Shown: piece after piece, positions 1-6,818 of the stretch
How positions within the stretch are numbered: the stretch's first letter is position 1
How the letters are laid out: the number at the start of each line of letters is the position of its first letter
Assembly (NCBI GenBank): GCA_016874715.1
Contig: VGTK01000052.1
Coordinates: forward strand, 1 to 32,462
Direction of reading: 5' to 3'
Source of the DNA: Deltaproteobacteria bacterium
Lineage (GTDB): Bacteria; Desulfobacterota; Binatia; UBA12015
Length of the DNA stretch: 32,462 bases
Notes under the pieces: model-generated
Told to the model about the DNA's origin: nothing
Database searches by the model: none
Seen by the model: only the letters and a program-made list of their open reading frames with translations
Made by a program: the position numbers and the translations under genes

Positions 1-390
1 CTCGCGCTGTCACCGTCGGCCGAGACGTTCTCCTACACCCTGTCGGAGTCGTGGGCGGCGGGCGTACCCGCGATCGTGCGCGATCTCGGCGCGCCCGCCG
101 ACCGGGTCCGCCGCAGCGGAGCGGGGATCGTCGTGCGGGACGCACACGAAGCCGCGTCGGCTCTGCGCCGCCTCGCCCTTCGCGCCGACGAGCGCCGCCA
201 GCTCAGCGACGCCGCGCACGCCGCCGCCCGAGCCGAGGCGACGCCCGCGCAGAACGCCGACCGTCACCGCACGGTGTGCGCGACGCTGCTCGCGCGGATC
301 GCACCGCGCACCGACGACCCGCGCTGGAGCGAGCGCGACCTGGCACTGTTCCTCGCGCACCGCGCGGCAAGCACCCGACGCGACGGCTGA
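1..390 (+). CDS. Glycosyltransferase family 4, C-terminal part (5' end outside window)
   Basis: The reading frame is open from base 1 to a TGA at 388-390 and gives the last 129 residues of a protein. The first visible residues carry SPSAETFSYTLSESWAAG, the acidic-pair segment (ET...E) that binds the nucleotide-sugar phosphates in GT-B glycosyltransferases. GVPAIV and GAPADRV follow, as in the family-4 C-terminal Rossmann domain. A helical tail with an ERDLALFLAHR stretch closes it. The sugar and acceptor cannot be read from this fragment; an envelope polysaccharide or glycolipid is the usual role. It converges on the LpxL-like gene at 481-1347, with a 17-bp tandem repeat between them. Confidence 0.8.
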   Translation, partial: LALSPSAETFSYTLSESWAAGVPAIVRDLGAPADRVRRSGAGIVVRDAHEAASALRRLALRADERRQLSDAAHAAARAEATPAQNADRHRTVCATLLARIAPRTDDPRWSERDLALFLAHRAASTRRDG

Positions 391-399
391 AGCCCCGGC

Positions 400-432
400 G
401 CGGGACACGGCCCGGTGCGGGACACGGCCCGG
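400..432. repeat. Tandem 17-bp repeat, two copies
   Basis: The 16-mer gcgggacacggcccgg occurs at 400-415 and 417-432, giving a period of 17. It lies between two convergent stop codons (390 and 481). It is GC-rich and partly self-complementary, so it could act in transcription ending, but no classic terminator is seen. Confidence 0.75.
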
Positions 433-480
433 CGCGGCACGCGGTCCGCGCCTCGCGCGCGTCACCACGCCCGCGCGGCG

Positions 481-1347
481 TCAGCGGTCACGCGGCGCGA
501 GCAGGGCGTCGAGCTCGAGCCAGGCATGCCAGTCCCACGGACGCTCGCGCACGACGCCCTCCATCGTTCCGAGCAGCGCACGCAGCACGTCGGCCGGCTC
601 GCTCGCCGTGGCCTGCGGATGGAAGCGCACCGTGCGCCGCCCCTGCGCGACGCGCGCGTCGAACGGCACCACGGGGAGGCCGCGCGCGAGCGCGAGGCGA
701 AGGAGCCCGACCGGCAGGCTCGCCGTCCGCCCGAAGAGCGGCACCGTCGCACGGTCGCGCAGCCGGACCGCATCCTCCGGGACGTCGAGCAGCGCCACGA
801 CGGTGCCGCCGGCGTCGAGGTGTCGCTCGAGCTCGTGGCGTACGCCGGGCCCGGTCTCGATGAACGGCCGCGCGAGCACGCGCGCCAGATGGCCGAGACG
901 CACGGCGCGGAGCACGCGCGCGTACCGGCCTTCGTGCGCGGGGGCCGGGGCCAGCAGAAACGTCGGCGAGAAGCCCTGTTCGCGCAGCACCTCGAAGATC
1001 GCGAGTCCGCCGGAGAGGTGGAAGCTCGCGAACACGGCCGGGCCCGGTGCCGGGACGTGCCGGCGCCCCTCGATCGCCGCGTCCCCGCATGCGGGTCCGA
1101 GATGTGCCCAGGCGCGGCACGCGTCGAGGTCGTCGAGCGCCAGAGCGGCGACCCAGCGCCGCGCGACCTCGGTGCCGGCCGACGGGTCCCCGAGCAGCTC
1201 CGCCGCCGCCGCGCCGGCAATCGCGGCAGCGTGGCGCGCACGTGCGCCGCCGAGCACGCCGGTCAGATGGTCGCTCAGGCGCTCGCCCGCAGCTCCGGGC
1301 AGCAGCGTGCCGAGCGCACGCAGGGCGAGGTCACGATCGCGGAACAT
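481..1347 (-). CDS. LpxL/HtrB-like lysophospholipid acyltransferase family protein
   Basis: 288 residues from the ATG at 1347 (MFRDRDLALRALG). The frame stays open further upstream to 1641, but that extension is low-complexity and overlaps the divergent gene. The protein resembles the LpxL family, which moves acyl chains to lipid A or related glycolipids at the inner membrane. The catalytic segment is recognisable as ASFHLSGG (His110), and a family-like FARDRATVPLFG-type segment follows (LRDRATVPLFG). The usual acidic partner five residues after the histidine is a leucine here (Leu115), with Glu only at 119, so the HX4(D/E) motif is imperfect. There is no strong N-terminal membrane helix. It is divergent from the reductase at 1553. 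The true acceptor and even activity are uncertain. Confidence 0.72.
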   Translation of the reverse strand: MFRDRDLALRALGTLLPGAAGERLSDHLTGVLGGARARHAAAIAGAAAAELLGDPSAGTEVARRWVAALALDDLDACRAWAHLGPACGDAAIEGRRHVPAPGPAVFASFHLSGGLAIFEVLREQGFSPTFLLAPAPAHEGRYARVLRAVRLGHLARVLARPFIETGPGVRHELERHLDAGGTVVALLDVPEDAVRLRDRATVPLFGRTASLPVGLLRLALARGLPVVPFDARVAQGRRTVRFHPQATASEPADVLRALLGTMEGVVRERPWDWHAWLELDALLAPRDR

Positions 1348-1552
1348 GGCGGTCTCGTGCAGCCACGGAGCGTGGCAGCGAAGCACGCCTCGCGGTCGCG
1401 TTCCAGTGTCGCAGGGTCCGCTGCAACCAACCGCAACCCGGCGTTGCGCGGACGCAGCGTTCCGCTTCGCCTGATGCGCCGCTACCCCGCGAAACGGTGG
1501 CTGCGGCTGCGGTCCGAAGCTTGCTCCCCTCTTCACCGCGGGGGGCCGGGAG

Positions 1553-2734
1553 ATGGACCAGCGATGCTTCTTCTTGACGGGTGCGAGCGGGTTCGTGGGT
1601 GGGGAGGTGCTGCGCGCGATCGCGCGCCAGCACCCCGGCACGCGCGTCTACGCCGCGCTGCGCGCTCCGGCGGGCGAGCTCGAGGCCCGCGCGACGGCGC
1701 TCGGCTGGCGCACGCTCGGCCCCCACGTCGTGCCGGTCCAGGCCGACCTCACGCGCTCCCGGCTCGGCCTGTCGCCGCGCGACCTCGGCCGCGTCTGCGA
1801 GGAGACGACGCACGTGCTGCACGCCGGCGCCACGGTACGCTTCGACGACGCCTTGCACCGCGCGCGGCAGGTGAACGCGTCGGGCACGCGCGAGGTCGTC
1901 GAGCTCGCGGGCCGCATGCCGCTCCTCGCACGCCTGGTGCACGTGAGCACGACGTTCGTCTGCGGCGACCGGGCGGGCACCCTGGTCGAAGGACCCGCCA
2001 CCGCGGGACGCTTCCGCAACGCTTACGAGCGCACCAAGTACGAGGCGGAGGAGATCGCGCAGCGGGCGATGGCGACGCTGCCGGTGACGATCGTCCGACC
2101 GAGCATCGTCGGACCCGCCGCGCCGCGCGATCCGGCCGCGGCGGCGGACGACGCACCCGCCGAGCAGGCGCGCTTCCTGCTCCTGCTACGGCTCTACGCA
2201 ACGCACGGGTGGCGCTGGGTGCCGGGCTCGCCGGCGTCGATCGTCGACCTGGTACCGGTCGACGTCGTCGCCGCCGCGACGGTCGCGCTGGCGCTGCGCC
2301 CGCTGGTCGACGGGCGCTGGTATCACCTCGCCGCGGGACCCGGTGCCGCGACGCTGCGCGAGCTCGGCGAACGCGCCAGCCGGGCGCTAGCCGCGCCGCC
2401 GTTGAGCTTCGTGCCGCCGCGGCTGCTGCACGCGGCCCTGCGCTGCCTCGTGTGGGGCCGTACGCGACAGCTGCTCGACCGCGCGCGGCCGTACGTTCCC
2501 TATCTCGGGGTCCGTACGCGGGTCGACACCACCGACTCGCACCGCGTGCTGCGCGACGTCGGCCTCGCCGTACCGCGGTCGGTCGACACGTTCGACGCCC
2601 TGCTCGCGCGCACCGCAGCCGGGCCCGGGGCACCGCTGCTGCGTGCGGCCGCAGGCACGCGGCGGCCGGCGCGCTTCAGCGCAGCCCGCGCTCGCGCAGG
2701 AGCCGCGCCGCGAGCGGCGGGACGTCGGTCATGA
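1553..2734 (+). CDS. NAD(P)-binding SDR, acyl-CoA/thioester-reductase-like
   Basis: 393 residues. An extended short-chain dehydrogenase fold opens with FFLTGASGFVGGEVL (Rossmann glycine motif). It continues with VHVSTTFVCGD and the catalytic YERTK (YxxxK), then IVRPSIVGP, the pattern of the fatty-acyl-CoA reductase / thioester-reductase (NAD_binding_4) group. Such enzymes reduce activated fatty acids to aldehydes or alcohols, or modify sugar nucleotides; the acyl reductase reading fits the lipid-handling neighbours. The start ATG follows a purine-rich gggggccgggag. The last 20 residues are Arg/Ala-rich and are encoded over the end of the convergent GDPD gene (2676-2734), so they are probably unstructured. 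Substrate unknown. Confidence 0.8.
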   Translation: MDQRCFFLTGASGFVGGEVLRAIARQHPGTRVYAALRAPAGELEARATALGWRTLGPHVVPVQADLTRSRLGLSPRDLGRVCEETTHVLHAGATVRFDDALHRARQVNASGTREVVELAGRMPLLARLVHVSTTFVCGDRAGTLVEGPATAGRFRNAYERTKYEAEEIAQRAMATLPVTIVRPSIVGPAAPRDPAAAADDAPAEQARFLLLLRLYATHGWRWVPGSPASIVDLVPVDVVAAATVALALRPLVDGRWYHLAAGPGAATLRELGERASRALAAPPLSFVPPRLLHAALRCLVWGRTRQLLDRARPYVPYLGVRTRVDTTDSHRVLRDVGLAVPRSVDTFDALLARTAAGPGAPLLRAAAGTRRPARFSAARARAGAAPRAAGRRS

Positions 2735-3470
2735 TCGCGTCGACGCCCAGGTCGAGCAGCGCCGCCATCTCGGCAGGCTCGTCGATCGTCCACACGTGCA
2801 CCTCGAGGCCCATGCGGTGCGCGATCGCGACGGACTCCGCGGTGACGAGCCGCACGTCACCGACCGACGGCGGGATCTGCAGCGCCACGCCCGGCGGCCG
2901 GTACGCGTCGAGCGTGCCACCCTGCCAGGCGGTGACGAACTCGAGCACGTCGGCGGCGGAGAAGCCCGTCATCACGTCCGGGGCGGCGGCGCGAATGCGC
3001 GCCATGATGCGTGCCTCCTCCGCTGCGAGCAGCACCTGCGTGCGGGCGTCGAAGCGGTCGAGCACCTCCAGGACCGCGGCCTCGATCGCCGGCTCGTCCT
3101 GCTTGATCTCGATGTTGAGCGGCACGCCGGGAAACGCCTCGAGCACCGCCGCCAGCGTCGGCACGCGCACGCCGCGGCCGCGGAACGGGAAGTCGCCGCC
3201 TTCACCGGCGAAGCGCGCGCCCGCATCGCAGCGCTGCAGCTCGGCGAGCGTCATGTCGCGCACGGCGCCGGTGCCGTCGGTGGTGCGATCGACGGTCGGG
3301 TCGTGCAGCACGACGACGTGCGCATCGCGCGTCGCGTGGACGTCCATCTCGAGGCGATCGGCGCCGGCCGCGAGCCCGGCTGCGAACGCAGCGATGGTGT
3401 TCTCCGGTGCCATGTGCGCACCGCCACGGTGCGCGAACAGCCGCGGCCGCGGCCCTTCCAGGTAGCGCAT
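2676..3470 (-). CDS. Glycerophosphodiester phosphodiesterase
   Basis: 264 residues with the whole GDPD signature near the N terminus: AHRGG (general acid His and Arg), APENTIAAF, then LEMDVHATRD and VVLHDPTVDRTTDGTG, which supply the metal-binding Glu/Asp and second His. Later family blocks include NIEIKQDEP (metal-binding Glu) and VHVWTIDEPAEM. These enzymes split glycerophosphodiesters into sn-glycerol 3-phosphate and an alcohol. No signal peptide is visible, so it is likely cytosolic (UgpQ-like). The length is typical. It overlaps the 3' end of the convergent reductase by 59 bp, and its upstream side carries two tandem 26-bp hairpin repeats. Confidence 0.93.
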   Translation of the reverse strand: MRYLEGPRPRLFAHRGGAHMAPENTIAAFAAGLAAGADRLEMDVHATRDAHVVVLHDPTVDRTTDGTGAVRDMTLAELQRCDAGARFAGEGGDFPFRGRGVRVPTLAAVLEAFPGVPLNIEIKQDEPAIEAAVLEVLDRFDARTQVLLAAEEARIMARIRAAAPDVMTGFSAADVLEFVTAWQGGTLDAYRPPGVALQIPPSVGDVRLVTAESVAIAHRMGLEVHVWTIDEPAEMAALLDLGVDAIMTDVPPLAARLLRERGLR

Positions 3471-3481
3471 GGCGCCCCATA

Positions 3482-3532
3482 CCGAGCGCGGGACGTCAAC
3501 GCTCGTCCCGAGCGCGGGACGTCAACGCTCGT
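3482..3532. repeat. Two tandem 26-bp hairpin-forming repeats
   Basis: The 25-mer starting ccgagcgcgggacgtcaacg occurs at 3482-3506 and again at 3508-3532. Each copy has cgagcg and cgctcg arms, so each can fold as a small hairpin around gggacgtcaa. It lies just upstream of the GDPD start (3470) and downstream of the membrane protein stop (3623), both read on the minus strand. It could be an operator, an mRNA processing site, or simple duplication. Confidence 0.8.
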
Positions 3533-3622
3533 CGTACGCGGCAGCGGACCCGCGATGCGCAGCTCGACGGGCACCCCGCGGCGCGCCGGCGCGGCGCAGG
3601 CAGCGGCCCCGCGGTGGCGCGA

Positions 3623-4891
3623 TCACATACGGTGGAAGCGCCAGAACCAGGTGCCCCAGACGTTCACCAGGACGCTCAGCAGCACGAGCGCCGGCAGCAG
3701 CCAGCGCCATCGTCCGGGGCGCGGGTCGTTGCGCAGCGCCAGGGCGACGATCAGCAGCGGCGTGAAGTCGAGCGTGTAGCGGCTGCCGAACTGTCGCCAG
3801 CCGTCCCAGAAGTAGCAGAGGTACAGCGCAAAGGTCATGGCACACCCGAGCAGTGCGAGGCGTCCGTAGAGCTTCGCGTTCGGCGCCCGGTCGCTCCAGC
3901 CGCGGCGGAACAGGAGCAGCACCGCGGGCGTGGTCGCGATCAGGCTGAGGCCGTGGTCGGTGAGCATCAGGTACGGCCAGCTCGAGCTCGGCTCCGGGAC
4001 GCGCAGAAAGTACTGCTGAATGTTGCGTGGGATGTAGCGCCAGCTGAACGAGCCGTGCTCGGGATTCAGCAGCGCCTGGTTGGCCAGCAGGTAGCCGTTG
4101 TTGAGCCAGTCCCCGAATCGCGCAACGTTGTACAGACCGAGCAGCAGGCCGGTGGCGAGGAGGGGGAGTCCGAACTGGACGGCGGTCGCGAAGCGCGGGC
4201 GGCGATGGAGCGCGAGCAGGAAGAAGACCGGCGTGCCGAGCGCGGCGGGCGACCGGCTGGTGGCCGCGATCGCGCAGAAAAGCCCCAGGAGGACCGGGTT
4301 CGCCGCGCCGAGAGCCTCGATCCAGGCGAGCGTGAGCGCCATCACCGCGAGGAGGTGCGCGAGCATCCAGGTGTTGCCGTACCAGGAAGCAAACATGTGA
4401 ACCGTGCCGAGCCCGAACAGCAGGGTGCACCAGTTGGCCGTGCCGCGCTGCACGCGAAGCCCGCCCAGCGCGAGCCGCATGAGGCCCACGTTGCACGCAC
4501 CGACCACGATCGACACCTTGGCCAGATTGACGGTCAGGCCCCGGATTGCCGCTAGAGGAAGCAGGAAGACGGCCGGAAACGGGTCGAAGTACACGTAGGC
4601 CTTGCCGTCGGCGAAGGCGAACTCGGTGAGCCACGACGGCGGATTCTCGATGTACAGTCGTCCGTTCAGGAACGAGACCGCGAGGTGCAGGTGGTAGTTG
4701 AAGAACATGAACTGACCGTCGTTCGACAGCCAGTACGCGGCGAGGGCGAGCAGCCCGAGCAGCAGGGCGTCGCGTCGCGCGTGGTCCTCGGCGCCGCTGC
4801 CGACCTCGGGCCGCGCGACCACCGTCACGTCCTCGCTCCCGGCCGGGCCCGCGGCGACCGTCACGTCCTCGCTTCCGTCCTCGTTGGCCAT
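3623..4891 (-). CDS. Multi-pass membrane protein, GT-C-like glycosyltransferase candidate
   Basis: 422 residues. After a 40-residue acidic cytosolic head come about ten hydrophobic segments separated by short loops, the first being ALLLGLLALAAYW. The family is not certain, but the build resembles polyprenyl-phosphate-sugar dependent (GT-C fold) transferases: an acidic and aromatic first large loop (YIENPPSW, YFDPFPAVF), then helices, then a WRQFGSRYTLDFTPLL segment as seen in mannosyltransferase-like membrane proteins. The divergent neighbour is a dolichyl-phosphate-mannose-synthase-like GT2, the kind of enzyme that makes the lipid-linked donor for GT-C enzymes. The N-terminal head contains a duplicated SEDVTV unit (see repeat at 4821-4873). 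Start ATG at 4891 is the only good one. Confidence 0.72.
   Translation of the reverse strand: MANEDGSEDVTVAAGPAGSEDVTVVARPEVGSGAEDHARRDALLLGLLALAAYWLSNDGQFMFFNYHLHLAVSFLNGRLYIENPPSWLTEFAFADGKAYVYFDPFPAVFLLPLAAIRGLTVNLAKVSIVVGACNVGLMRLALGGLRVQRGTANWCTLLFGLGTVHMFASWYGNTWMLAHLLAVMALTLAWIEALGAANPVLLGLFCAIAATSRSPAALGTPVFFLLALHRRPRFATAVQFGLPLLATGLLLGLYNVARFGDWLNNGYLLANQALLNPEHGSFSWRYIPRNIQQYFLRVPEPSSSWPYLMLTDHGLSLIATTPAVLLLFRRGWSDRAPNAKLYGRLALLGCAMTFALYLCYFWDGWRQFGSRYTLDFTPLLIVALALRNDPRPGRWRWLLPALVLLSVLVNVWGTWFWRFHRM
4821..4873. repeat. 36-bp-period duplication in the membrane protein's N terminus
   Basis: The 17-mer accgtcacgtcctcgct is found at 4821-4837 and 4857-4873, a spacing of 36 bases or exactly 12 codons. 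It produces the repeated peptide GSEDVTV in the acidic head of the minus-strand membrane protein. The duplication is in frame and probably recent. Confidence 0.7.
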
Positions 4892-4971
4892 GCCCCGTCC
4901 CCGCGCCGCGCGGCGCCCGTCCCACCCGTTGCGTCGGTCAGCTCGGCACTGGCAGAGAGGAGCCTCGCGTC

Positions 4972-5691
4972 GTGAGCGAGATCACCCGCCTGCCCGGCCT
5001 CTCGGCGTCGTTCCCCGCGCACAACGAGGAGGACAACGTCGAGCCGATGATCGCCGATCTGCTGGCCGCTTTACCCGACTTCGCCGAGCGCTTCGAGGTC
5101 GTCGTGGTGGACGACGGCTCGCGCGACCACACCTTCGAACGGGCGTCGGCCGTCGCGGCACGCGACCCGCGCGTCCGCGTGGTGCGCCACGAGGTCAACC
5201 GCGGCTACGGCGCCGCCGTGTGGACCGGCCTCGTGTCGGGTACGATGGCGTACGCATTCTTCACCGACGGTGACCGGCAGTTCGACGTCCGCCAGATCGC
5301 CGACCTGATCCGCGCCCTCCCGGGCCACGACGTCGTCGTCGGCTACCGCGTGAACCGCCAGGACAACGTGGTCCGCATCGCCAACGCGCACGCGTGGAAC
5401 TGGCTCATCCGCACGCTGTTCGCGGTGCCGGTGCGCGACGTCGACTGTGCCTTCAAGCTCTTCGACCGCCGGGTCCTTCAGGGCCTGACGATCGAGGCCG
5501 GTGGAGCGATGTTCAGCTCCGAGCTGCTCGCGCGCCTCAAGACCCGTGGCGCGCGCATCGCCGAGGTGCCCGTCCGGCACCTGCCGCGCGAGAAGGGCAG
5601 CGCGTCGGGCGGCAATCCGAGGGTGATCGCGCGCGCCTTCTGCGAGCTGTTCCGCCTCTACCGGAAGCTGAAGAGCACTCCGGCGACCTGA
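4972..5691 (+). CDS. Glycosyltransferase family 2, DPM1/polyprenyl-phosphate mannosyltransferase-like
   Basis: 239 residues from a GTG with a good GAGAGGAG ribosome site about 10 bases upstream. The GT2 signature is complete: SASFPAHNEEDNV at the N terminus, VVVVDDGSRDHT (nucleotide-binding Asp), NRGYGAAV, and FFTDGDRQFD (metal-binding DxD region). The DPM-like block VDCAFKLFDRRV, with the following SSELLARL and EVPVRH, places it with polyprenyl-phosphate glycosyltransferases of the dolichyl-phosphate-mannose-synthase type. It lacks the C-terminal membrane helices that some relatives have. It would charge a polyprenyl phosphate with a hexose for a membrane transferase such as the divergent gene at 3623-4891; this link is inferred from position. 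Confidence 0.9.
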   Translation: MSEITRLPGLSASFPAHNEEDNVEPMIADLLAALPDFAERFEVVVVDDGSRDHTFERASAVAARDPRVRVVRHEVNRGYGAAVWTGLVSGTMAYAFFTDGDRQFDVRQIADLIRALPGHDVVVGYRVNRQDNVVRIANAHAWNWLIRTLFAVPVRDVDCAFKLFDRRVLQGLTIEAGGAMFSSELLARLKTRGARIAEVPVRHLPREKGSASGGNPRVIARAFCELFRLYRKLKSTPAT

Positions 5692-5763
5692 GCACCGCGA
5701 CCCGTGCGGTGCGGCGCGACCGACCGCTCGAGCGGCCGCTGCGAGGCGAGCGCGGGGAATCGG

Positions 5764-5799
5764 GCGTGGGGGCGCGTGCCGTCGCACGTGCCCCCACGC
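5764..5799. terminator. Strong bidirectional hairpin between convergent genes
   Basis: The arms gcgtgggggcgcgtgc (5764-5779) and gcacgtgcccccacgc (5784-5799) pair over 16 positions with a single G-T wobble and a 4-base loop. It sits between the stops of the GT2 gene (5691) and the minus-strand DsbA-like gene (5808). No T-run follows on either side, so any termination may need a factor. Confidence 0.7.
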
Positions 5800-5807
5800 G
5801 ATCTCCG

Positions 5808-6761
5808 TCAGCTCTTGCCGGCCTTCGCCAGCTCGGGATCGATGACGACCTTGAACGCGTCGAGCGACTGCGCGCCCGACAGGCGCTTGCCGTTGATGAA
5901 GAAGGTCGGCGTCGAGTTGACCTCGATCGCCTCCGCCTCGGCCATGCCCGCGTCGAGGATCGGCTTGGTCTCGCCCTTCGCGAGGCACTCCTTGACCTTC
6001 GCCTGGTCTGCGCCCGCGTCCTTCGCCATGGCGAGCAGTTTCGCCTCCGGCTCCTCGTTCGGCACGTCCTTCTGCGCCTTGAACACGGCCTCGTGGTACT
6101 TCCAGTAGGCGTCGTTGCCGGCGGACTTGTAGATGCACAGCCCCACGAGCGACGCCGGCTCCGCCCACGGGTGAATCGAGCTCAGCGGGAACTGCTTGTA
6201 GATGAAGCGGACCTTGTCGCCGTACGCCTTCAGCACCTCGCCGGCGACGATCTCCTCGGCGCGGGCGCAGAACGGGCACTGGAAGTCCGAGTACTCGACG
6301 ATGGTGACCGCCGCGTCCTTCGGACCGCGGCTCGGGTTCGAGTCGCCGGTGTCGATCTTGCTGACCACCTCCTGCACCGGGTCGACGGTGAGGTCCACCG
6401 GGTCGACGCGCAGGAACCAGCGTCCGTCGGCGCTCAGCAGGAAGGGCAGCTCCTGCGACTGCGCGCCGCGCGAGAGGCGCAGGGTGCCCTCGGTGAGACC
6501 CGAGATCTTCGACGGCTTCATCTCGGCCACGACCATCTCGACGTCCTCGGGGATCTGGCCGCTGCTCGCGTAGTAGCGCTTGATCAGCTCGCCGACCTTG
6601 GCCGTGTCGATGTTGGCGGCGGAGCCCGCGGCCGGCGCCGCAGCCGCGCTCGGTGCCTCGGCCTTCGCCGTGTCCTTGCCGTCCCCGGTGCCGGTTCCAG
6701 GCGACGGAGCGCACGACAGGAAGGTCGCCGCAGCCGCGAACGCGATCCAACGCTTCATCAT
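5808..6761 (-). CDS. DsbA-family thioredoxin-like lipoprotein
   Basis: 317 residues. The start is the ATG at 6761, which has GGAGG seven bases upstream. A signal peptide ends in a lipobox-like FLSC (Cys17), followed by an Ala/Gly/Thr-rich linker to about residue 50, which suggests a periplasmic lipoprotein. Residues 55-135 form a small N-terminal domain found in related disulfide proteins. Then comes a DsbA/thioredoxin_4 domain with EYSDFQCPFC (redox Cys162 and Cys165) and the cis-proline segment STPTFFINGKRL near the end. It likely makes or reshuffles disulfides in exported proteins; the Cys-rich secreted protein at 25.6 kb is the sort of client it could serve. It is last in a minus-strand gene run but has its own promoter. 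Confidence 0.9.
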   Translation of the reverse strand: MMKRWIAFAAAATFLSCAPSPGTGTGDGKDTAKAEAPSAAAAPAAGSAANIDTAKVGELIKRYYASSGQIPEDVEMVVAEMKPSKISGLTEGTLRLSRGAQSQELPFLLSADGRWFLRVDPVDLTVDPVQEVVSKIDTGDSNPSRGPKDAAVTIVEYSDFQCPFCARAEEIVAGEVLKAYGDKVRFIYKQFPLSSIHPWAEPASLVGLCIYKSAGNDAYWKYHEAVFKAQKDVPNEEPEAKLLAMAKDAGADQAKVKECLAKGETKPILDAGMAEAEAIEVNSTPTFFINGKRLSGAQSLDAFKVVIDPELAKAGKS

Positions 6762-6778
6762 TGAAAATCCTCCGACGT

Positions 6779-6790
6779 AAAGGGCCCTTT
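6779..6790. promoter_or_regulatory. 12-bp perfect palindrome at the dsbA-like transcription start
   Basis: aaagggcccttt (6779-6790) is a perfect palindrome that overlaps the -10 box and predicted start point of the minus-strand promoter at 6789-6818. Its position is what an operator would need. It may equally be chance. Confidence 0.35.
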
Positions 6791-6818
6791 TGTATGAGGC
6801 CGGCTGATGCCGTGTCAA
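6789..6818 (-). promoter_or_regulatory. Sigma-70 type promoter for the DsbA-like lipoprotein
   Basis: Read on the minus strand, a perfect -35 box TTGACA (6818-6813) is followed after 18 bases by TACAAA (6794-6789). The predicted start is near 6782, about 20 bases before the ATG at 6761, leaving room for the GGAGG site. The -35 box overlaps the TGA stop of the upstream PaaK-like gene, so the lipoprotein can be expressed apart from the upstream genes. Confidence 0.6.

Noticed and set aside
415..3465. A very long plus-strand frame across the LpxL-like, reductase and GDPD genes
   Set aside because: It is an artefact of GC-rich DNA lacking stops; the translation is Arg/Ala/Pro-rich without domain sense, and real families are recognised in other frames and strands over the same bases.
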